Source of the DNA: Pseudomonadota bacterium | GTDB lineage: Bacteria; Pseudomonadota; Alphaproteobacteria; Sphingomonadales; Sphingomonadaceae | Assembly: GCA_023422695.1 (NCBI GenBank) | Contig: JAFAGN010000119.1 | Location: forward strand, 1 to 16,804 | Direction of reading: 5' to 3' | Length of the DNA stretch: 16,804 nt | In this document: positions 6,899-11,371 of the stretch, piece by piece | Layout of the letters: every line of letters starts with the position of its first letter | Position numbering within the stretch: the stretch's first letter is position 1 | Translations under genes and position numbers: made by a program | The notes under the pieces: model-generated | What the model was told of the DNA's origin: nothing | Databases searched by the model: none | Seen by the model: only the letters and a program-made list of their open reading frames with translations

Positions 6899-7900
6899 TC
6901 AATCGATCGTGGTACGGAAGGTGACGGTGCGGGTCTGGCCGCCGGCCACGGTGCCGAGCGCGACATTGATCCGCGTGCCGTTGTAATCGCCCGCGTCGGC
7001 GTCGACCGCGTCGGACTGTGCGACGCCGCCGAGCGTGATCGAGCCCGCGATGTAGCTCGTGTCGGCGGGGATATTATCGGTGATCGCCAGGCCACTGACC
7101 GATCCGCTGCCCGCCACGGTCGCAACGATCGTGTACGTGATCGTGGCGCCCGGAATTGGGTCGGCAGTTCCGAGCGAATTGGTCACGACCGCCGATTTGA
7201 CGAGGGTAACGGTGGCTGCCGACACGATGAAGGCGCCCGCATCGGTGCCATCGGCACCGGTCGAGCCGACGACGGCATCGCCGCCGCCTTCGCCCTGACC
7301 CGCAAAGCTGTCGCCCGGATCGCCCGTGCCGGTCACGGCGGCGGCAACCAGGCTGACGATGCCGCGATTTCCGTCAACGACACCGCCCGGTGTCGTCGCG
7401 ATGACGAACACGGTGACGCTTTCGTCGGGATCGAGCTGCGGATCGTTGGCGCCGGGCGTGTAGAGGGTGTCGGTGCCCGCATCGAACACACCGTCGCCAT
7501 TATCGATATAGATCTGGGTGACGACGGGGTCGTAATTGTCGCCGCCAGCATTGGCGATCGTGCTCAGCACGAAATTTTCGACGCCATTGCCGTTATTCGT
7601 CACCGAAAAGGTCAGCACCTGTCCGGTTGCGCCGGGGGTGGTGGGAACATCGGCGGGATTGCTCGAATCGACGGTCACGTCGAGCAGTTCATCGACCAGC
7701 AGGTCGACCTGGTTCGAATTGATCGTGGTCGAGCCGCCGCCCGTGTCAAAACTGGCCGAGGCCGTATTGCTGATGGTCGAGCCGGCGCGCGTGCCAGCGG
7801 CCTGGGCCTGCATTGGCAGCGCGACCGCCGCCAATATGGCGAGAAGTGAACAAGAGGGTAGAAGCCGATGCTTCGCGCCCCCCACAGGCGCTTTCATCAT
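6899..7900 (-). CDS. Secreted DUF11-type protein, first gene of the cassette (333 aa)
   Basis: Predicted secreted protein of unknown function. A signal peptide covers about residues 1-34 (hydrophobic SLLAILAAVALPMQAQA). The mature N-terminus has AGTRAGSTISNTASASF (35-51), then SNQVDLLVDELLDVTV (62-77). The middle region contains an Asp-rich loop, DNGDGVFD (133-140), which resembles calcium-binding loops of EF-hand/dockerin type. Residues about 228-333 form a DUF11-type domain (IPGATITYTIVATVAGSGS, then LAITDNIPADT) ending at RTVTFRTTID. The ATG at 7900 has GGAG eight bases upstream; a GTG at 7903 and an ATG at 7897 are alternatives. It is similar along its length to the 354-residue protein, which indicates an ancient tandem duplication now separated by the 154-residue gene. 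Confidence 0.88.
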   Translation of the reverse strand: MMKAPVGGAKHRLLPSCSLLAILAAVALPMQAQAAGTRAGSTISNTASASFDTGGGSTTINSNQVDLLVDELLDVTVDSSNPADVPTTPGATGQVLTFSVTNNGNGVENFVLSTIANAGGDNYDPVVTQIYIDNGDGVFDAGTDTLYTPGANDPQLDPDESVTVFVIATTPGGVVDGNRGIVSLVAAAVTGTGDPGDSFAGQGEGGGDAVVGSTGADGTDAGAFIVSAATVTLVKSAVVTNSLGTADPIPGATITYTIVATVAGSGSVSGLAITDNIPADTSYIAGSITLGGVAQSDAVDADAGDYNGTRINVALGTVAGGQTRTVTFRTTID

Positions 7901-7952
7901 CACTTTGACTCCGAATAGGTTGGTCCTTGGAGCCGTCAGTCGACGAAAAAGG

Positions 7953-7967
7953 GTAATTTCTGGTTAA
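7953..7967 (-). promoter_or_regulatory. CtrA-like half-site pair upstream of the secreted-protein cassette
   Basis: On the minus strand the sequence reads TTAACCAGAAATTAC. This matches the alphaproteobacterial CtrA consensus TTAA-N7-TTAA with one mismatch in the second half (TTAC). It lies 53 bases upstream of the first start codon of the cassette, in the divergent intergenic region 7901-8098. No good -35/-10 pair was found beside it. An AT-rich match of this length can arise by chance, so this is only a candidate. Confidence 0.3.
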
Positions 7968-8098
7968 AAAGCAGCGAGAAACGCGTGTTCTGACCCAGAT
8001 GGGGACAGCTGGATCGCTCGGTTCGTCGCAAAACGGGGCGACTGGCGCAAAAGGCAAAGGCCGCGTAAGAAGAGGCGGTTAACGCAAGGAGAGACGGG

Positions 8099-9295
8099 GT
8101 GGCGGACGATCGGGGGAGCAGAGACGCGCGCCCGCGCTCCAACCCGCTGCGCCAGATCGAGATCGACGATTTTCGGCGCGATCGCCTGCTTGCGGCGCTG
8201 ACCCTGATCTTTGGCGCCAGCTTTTGCCTGGGCTTGCCCTTTGCTTTGCAGGCGGGCGCTGAATTCTTCCTGCCGCTGACCGCTGCAATCGTGATCGCGA
8301 TCGCGCTCGTGCCGCTGCTCGAATGGCTGGAGCGGCGCGGCGTGCCGTCGGGGCTGGCCGCGTTCCTCGCGCTGACGATGTTCCTGATGCTGATCAACGC
8401 CGCGCTCGCGATCATCGTCGTTCCGGCAACCGACTGGTTCGCGCGGCTTCCCGATTCGATCCCGCGCATTCAGAGCAACTTGGCGCCGTTGATCGATTTT
8501 TATTCGACCTTTCAGGCTTTTGTTGACCGTACCTTGATGTCGGTTGCAAGTGGGAGTCAGGCGACGGCGCAGGCGGTCGCGGCGACCGCCCCGACATCGG
8601 TCGTCGACTATTTCATCACATCGGCGCCGGCGGCGGCGATCCAGCTGTTCTTTGCGGTGCTCGTGATCTTTTTCTTCCTCGCCGGATGGACGCGGCTGCG
8701 CAAAGGCACGATCCGGCGACGCGGCAGCTTCGACGGGGCGATGCAGACCGCGCGGGTAATCCAGAATGTCGTCGATGCGACGGCGGATTATCTGGCCACC
8801 ATCACCATGATCAACGCGATTCTTGGCCTTTCGGTCGGATTATTGCTGTGGGCGCTCGGGATGCCGTCGCCCTTCATGTGGGGCGGGATCGTCAGCATTT
8901 GTAACTTCGTGCCCTATCTGGGGCCGATCGTCGCGGCGGCGCTGCTCGGAATCGGCGGGTTGATGACCTTCGATGCGGTCGGCTTGGCGCTGCTGCCCGC
9001 CATCATTTTTGTCGGCGTCCATCTGGTCGAGGCGAATCTGATCACCCCGCTGGTGCTCGGCAAGCGGTTGACGATCAATCCGCTGTTGATCCTGGTGTCG
9101 CTGAGCTTTTGGGGATGGGTATGGGGAACGCCCGGCGCGTTGCTGGCGGTGCCCTTGCTGTTGATCCTGCAGACCGTCCTCGCGTCGACGGGAACCCCGG
9201 ATCTGGCGGGTTTCCTGTTCGAACATGGCACGCTGACTACCACCGACGAGGTACGCGATCGATTAAATCGCACCCATGAAGAAAGCGACGGTTGA
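8099..9295 (+). CDS. AI-2E/PerM family integral membrane protein (398 aa)
   Basis: Membrane protein of the AI-2E (PerM/TqsA-like) transporter family; the substrate cannot be told from sequence. Hydrophobic segments occur at about 30-73, 84-109, 178-197, 236-254, 260-290, 293-311 and 326-362. Family hallmarks are NFVPYLGPIVAA (269-280) and the stretch from VEANLITPLVLGKRL (310-324) through FWGWVWGTPGALLAVPLL (337-354). The soluble stretch about 110-175 fits the family's periplasmic region. The GTG start at 8099 is supported by AAGGAG (8086-8091) seven bases upstream. The length is typical of the family. It is transcribed away from the secreted-protein cassette, and its stop codon lies inside the -35 box of the tRNA-Asp promoter. 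Confidence 0.9.
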   Translation: MADDRGSRDARPRSNPLRQIEIDDFRRDRLLAALTLIFGASFCLGLPFALQAGAEFFLPLTAAIVIAIALVPLLEWLERRGVPSGLAAFLALTMFLMLINAALAIIVVPATDWFARLPDSIPRIQSNLAPLIDFYSTFQAFVDRTLMSVASGSQATAQAVAATAPTSVVDYFITSAPAAAIQLFFAVLVIFFFLAGWTRLRKGTIRRRGSFDGAMQTARVIQNVVDATADYLATITMINAILGLSVGLLLWALGMPSPFMWGGIVSICNFVPYLGPIVAAALLGIGGLMTFDAVGLALLPAIIFVGVHLVEANLITPLVLGKRLTINPLLILVSLSFWGWVWGTPGALLAVPLLLILQTVLASTGTPDLAGFLFEHGTLTTTDEVRDRLNRTHEESDG

Positions 9296-9320
9296 CAGGC
9301 CGAAGCGCGCCGCATATTGG
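9292..9320 (+). promoter_or_regulatory. Probable housekeeping promoter of tRNA-Asp
   Basis: TTGACA at 9292-9297 is a perfect -35 consensus. It is followed by a 17-base spacer and TATTGG (9315-9320) as a moderate -10 box. Transcription would start near 9327, about a dozen bases before the mature tRNA 5' end. The -35 box contains the TGA stop (9293-9295) of the preceding gene. Confidence 0.72.
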
Positions 9321-9338
9321 CGCTGCTCCCAAGCACAC

Positions 9339-9415
9339 GCGGGTGTAGCTCAGTTGGTTAGAGTGCCGGCCTGTCACGCCGGAGGTCGCGGGTTCGAGCC
9401 CCGTCACTCGCGCCA
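9339..9415 (+). tRNA. tRNA-Asp (anticodon GTC)
   Basis: A complete cloverleaf of 77 bases including an encoded CCA. The acceptor arms GCGGGTG and CACTCGC pair over 7 bp with one G-T wobble. The D-arm contains AGCTCAGTTGGTTAGAG. The anticodon stem CCGGC/GCCGG encloses loop CTGTCAC, giving anticodon GTC at 9373-9375. The T-arm contains GGTTCGAGCC. The discriminator base is G at 9412, as expected for tRNA-Asp. A short T run (9424-9428) lies just downstream. Confidence 0.98.
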
Positions 9416-9470
9416 TTCCTTCCTTTTTCGGATGGGATGGCCACCGCGTCTTGGGATTGCCGATACTGGA

Positions 9471-9516
9471 AATTGGGAACCTGACGCCGCTTGCTAGCGG
9501 CGCCAGGTTCCCAATT
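9471..9516 (-). terminator. Very long hairpin at the end of the DUF2842 gene, probable terminator
   Basis: Arms 9496-9516 and 9471-9491 pair over 21 positions around a 4-base loop (9492-9495). On the minus-strand RNA the only non-Watson-Crick position is a G-U wobble, whereas the plus-strand RNA would have an A-C mismatch, so the structure favours minus-strand transcripts. Two further G-C pairs extend it beyond a bulge. The last codons of the DUF2842 gene form the 5' arm and its TAG stop (9494-9496) sits at the loop. It lies between converging transcripts (tRNA-Asp and DUF2842). There is no clear U run, so action as a terminator is inferred. Confidence 0.6.
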
Positions 9517-9739
9517 CCATCCAGCGCAGCAGCGGCTTCAACGGCATGATCCAGACGATCCCCGCGATCAGGTAAAACACCGCCTGCACCAGCACCGGCC
9601 AGGTGCCGACCCATGGCGACAGGCTGACGATAATCGCCGTCCATGCCGCGATCAGCAGCAGGATCAACAGCATCCCTGCCGGCTTGCGCCAGCTTGGCTG
9701 GGGATTGTCTTGGGCAGGGTCTTGGCCATTGGGGCTCAC
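9494..9739 (-). CDS. DUF2842 family small membrane protein (81 aa)
   Basis: Small inner-membrane protein of the alphaproteobacterial DUF2842 family, function unknown. After a polar N-terminus it has two transmembrane helices (about GMLLILLLIAAWTAIIVSL and LVQAVFYLIAGIVWIMPL), followed by the family ending PLKPLLRWMELGTW. The GTG at 9739 was chosen as start: it overlaps the TGA of the cyclo-ligase gene as GTGA and has GGAG seven bases upstream. A TTG at 9754 would add five residues and has less support. The overlap suggests translational coupling, with co-transcription behind zapA, 6S RNA and the cyclo-ligase. The 3' end forms half of a long hairpin. Confidence 0.85.
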   Translation of the reverse strand: MSPNGQDPAQDNPQPSWRKPAGMLLILLLIAAWTAIIVSLSPWVGTWPVLVQAVFYLIAGIVWIMPLKPLLRWMELGTWRR

Positions 9740-10329
9740 AGGCGATCTCCGCAAAGGATGAATTCTTGTTCGGTCAGCACGGCGTCGAGCGTCACGTCGG
9801 TCGATTCGCGCGGTGCCGCGTCGATTTCCTGCACCGACCAGCCGACCCCGATCCGCAGCGCTGCCGGATGAGCGGCAAAATAGCGGTCATAATGCCCGCC
9901 GCCTTGGCCGATTCGGCCGCCGCACCGATCGAATCCGACGAGCGGGCAAAAGATGATGTCGGGATTCGCCGCCGGGGCATCGTCGCGGGGTTGCCGGGTG
10001 TTCCATGGCCCTTTTTCCAGCGGCTCGCCGGTCCGCCAGCGCTTGAAGTCCATCGTTTCGACCCGCGCGAGGTGATGGGGCAGGGCAAGCGCGCCCGCGG
10101 CGGCGAGGTCGGCGAACATCGGCAGGATGTCGGGCTCATCGCCCCAGGCGACATAGGCGCCGATAACGGCGCGACTAGCCAGCAGTTCGACCAGCGGCGC
10201 GGGTAGTGCGCGAAACGCCGCCAACTGTGCCATACCGTCGAGATTCGCAGCGAAATGCTTGCGACGAAAGCGGAGCTTTTCGCGGACAAGCTGTTTTTGC
10301 TGGACCAGATCGGCGGACAAGTGGGTCAT
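9736..10329 (-). CDS. ygfA: 5-formyltetrahydrofolate cyclo-ligase (197 aa)
   Basis: Cytoplasmic folate enzyme (EC 6.3.3.2, also called MTHFS or fau) converting 5-formyl-tetrahydrofolate and ATP to 5,10-methenyl-tetrahydrofolate. The N-terminal basic helix VREKLRFRRKHF (15-26) matches the family's phosphate-contacting region. The signature GFDRCGGRIGQGGGHYDRY (132-150) matches the family pattern GFD-x-x-G-x-R-[LI]-G-x-GGG-x-YDR. The length is typical. The ATG at 10329 has AGGAGG only two bases upstream, which is unusually tight. Its position immediately downstream of 6S RNA on the same strand is the conserved ssrS-ygfA arrangement seen in many proteobacteria, so read-through from the 6S promoter is likely. 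The stop overlaps the DUF2842 start. Confidence 0.95.
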   Translation of the reverse strand: MTHLSADLVQQKQLVREKLRFRRKHFAANLDGMAQLAAFRALPAPLVELLASRAVIGAYVAWGDEPDILPMFADLAAAGALALPHHLARVETMDFKRWRTGEPLEKGPWNTRQPRDDAPAANPDIIFCPLVGFDRCGGRIGQGGGHYDRYFAAHPAALRIGVGWSVQEIDAAPRESTDVTLDAVLTEQEFILCGDRL

Positions 10330-10371
10330 CGCCTCCTGTGCGGGTTTTGGCCCGGGCGCTGGGGTCGGTTG

Positions 10372-10529
10372 GCGGGCCCGCCGAGGTCGTTTGCTGGAAG
10401 ATCCTCTGACGCCAGTAACGTCAGGTGGGGACCATGTACGTCGGACCAGGGTCCGGGCAGGGACAGCCCCCTAGGATGATGTATCGCCTCAGGGATTTTC
10501 GCAAAAGCTCGTGCCGGGCAGTACCCGCC
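10372..10529 (-). ncRNA. ssrS: 6S RNA
   Basis: Regulatory RNA that binds the sigma-70 RNA polymerase holoenzyme by mimicking an open promoter. The minus strand contains CCCTGAGGCGATACATCAT (about 10475-10493), almost the same as the conserved E. coli 6S core CCCUGAGCCGAUAUUUCAU and at a similar distance from the 5' end. The 5' GGCGGG (10529-10524) and 3' CCCGCC (10377-10372) can close the outer stem. A CTGACG/CGTCAG hairpin (10408-10425) lies in the 3' half, as in other 6S RNAs. Placement between zapA and the cyclo-ligase gene is diagnostic. Ends are approximate (a few bases at 5', perhaps 10-20 at 3'). The 3' end includes a perfect 12-base palindrome at 10371-10382. Confidence 0.88.
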
Positions 10530-10535
10530 GCCCCT

Positions 10536-10564
10536 TATGTAGGGGCGCGGGTGGGCGCGCTCAA
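10536..10564 (-). promoter_or_regulatory. Candidate promoter of 6S RNA
   Basis: On the minus strand TTGAGC (10564-10559) could serve as -35 and TACATA (10541-10536) as -10, with a 17-base spacer. This gives a start near 10529, matching the expected 6S 5' end. The matches are partial (four and three of six). The -35 box contains the TGA stop of zapA (10563-10561). The -10 lies in a small CCCCT/AGGGG palindrome. Confidence 0.55.
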
Positions 10565-11004
10565 GGGATTTGCTCGACTTTCGTTGCCAGCGCCTCGATC
10601 CGGTCAGCGATCTGAAGCAGCGCGCGGTCGTTGGCCGGTTTCCCCATCGGCGCCGTGGTAGGTGCCGATCGGGCTGCTTCGAGTTCCTTCAGCGCCGCTT
10701 GCTCGCGTGCGACCGCTGCGCGCAGCTCGTCGTGCGCTGCGGCCTCGCGGCTTTCGGCCAGCGCCACCGCGGCGCGCAGCGAATCGGACTGGGGCTCGGC
10801 CTTGTCGGCTTTGCCCTTGGCTTCCTGAGCATCGTCGGCGAGCATCAGCGCCGCGAACAGCAGCTGGCGAACCTCGGTCCCGCCCGGAATCCCGCGCGCT
10901 TTTTCGTCGACGACGGCAGCGAGTTGGATGAGCTGCGCCTCTTCGCCGTCGGCGCAATGGACGTCATAGGGGCGTCCGGCGATCATCAGTTTGACATCAG
11001 CCAC
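10561..11004 (-). CDS. zapA: Cell division protein ZapA (147 aa)
   Basis: Cytoplasmic FtsZ-associated protein that bundles FtsZ filaments at the Z-ring. The N-terminal ZapA domain shows ADVKLMIAGRPYDVHCADGE (2-21) and LAAVVDEKARGI (28-39), followed by a helix RQLLFAALMLADDAQEAK (46-63). Residues about 75-113 are an Ala/Glu/Arg-rich predicted coiled coil, and a short helix (127-145) ends the protein. It is longer than the roughly 100-120 residues common in the family, mainly through this coil. The GTG at 11004 was chosen because GGAGG lies six bases upstream and the protein then starts at the conserved domain; a TTG at 11019 would add five Arg-rich residues. It overlaps the upstream small gene by eight bases. 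Confidence 0.9.
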   Translation of the reverse strand: MADVKLMIAGRPYDVHCADGEEAQLIQLAAVVDEKARGIPGGTEVRQLLFAALMLADDAQEAKGKADKAEPQSDSLRAAVALAESREAAAHDELRAAVAREQAALKELEAARSAPTTAPMGKPANDRALLQIADRIEALATKVEQIP

Positions 11005-11203
11005 GGTCCGCCTCCGCAATCAGTCGGTCGAGTTCACCGATCACCGCGGCGACTTCGGCCTTGAGCGCCGATTGGTCGGTCGCAGGAGCCGCTAAACTTG
11101 ATGGGGGCAGCTTTGGCTGGTTGGCCAACGCCTTTTCAATGCGGCTGAGCGCGCGTTCGATACGGCCGATGGCCAGGCTGGATTCGTCGAGGTCGAGTTC
11201 CAT
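10997..11203 (-). CDS. Small acidic coiled-coil protein upstream of zapA (68 aa)
   Basis: Unrecognised small cytoplasmic protein. It has two helical, charged segments, SLAIGRIERALSRIEKALAN (9-28) and ALKAEVAAVIGELDRLIAEA (46-65), separated by a Pro/Ser/Ala-rich linker. Both have heptad-like spacing of Ala, Leu and Ile. There is no signal peptide or membrane segment. The ATG at 11203 has no clear ribosome binding site. The gene overlaps zapA by eight bases in the same operon, so a role near the divisome, for instance as a ZapA partner, is plausible but rests on position alone. It diverges from transketolase across a 168-base gap. Confidence 0.7.
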   Translation of the reverse strand: MELDLDESSLAIGRIERALSRIEKALANQPKLPPSSLAAPATDQSALKAEVAAVIGELDRLIAEADRG

Positions 11204-11371
11204 GACCGATGGTTAGCAGTGCGGGGAAGGGGGTGCAATTGCGCAGTCGGTCCAAAATGCGCCGATTTTCCGCTCGCGGCGGTTGACTCCTGACCCCGGC
11301 GCCGCAAAGGGCTGTGCGCATTCAGTCGGGCCGTAGCGTCCGGCGCCTGCCCAGCCATTTCCGGGGGATCA

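Noticed and set aside
9339..9415. tRNA-Asp as an integration site of a mobile element
   Set aside because: No integrase, direct repeat of the tRNA 3' end or foreign composition is seen on either side; the flanking genes look like core genes.
10371..10382. Perfect 12-base palindrome GGCGGGCCCGCC as an independent operator
   Set aside because: It falls at the 3' end of the 6S RNA, and in sequence this GC-rich short palindromes are common. It is noted within the 6S entry only.
11283..11310. TTGACT as a promoter -35 for transketolase
   Set aside because: At 16-19 bases downstream the sequence is AAAGG-like, with no resemblance to a -10 box. The real promoter could not be placed in the 168-base gap.
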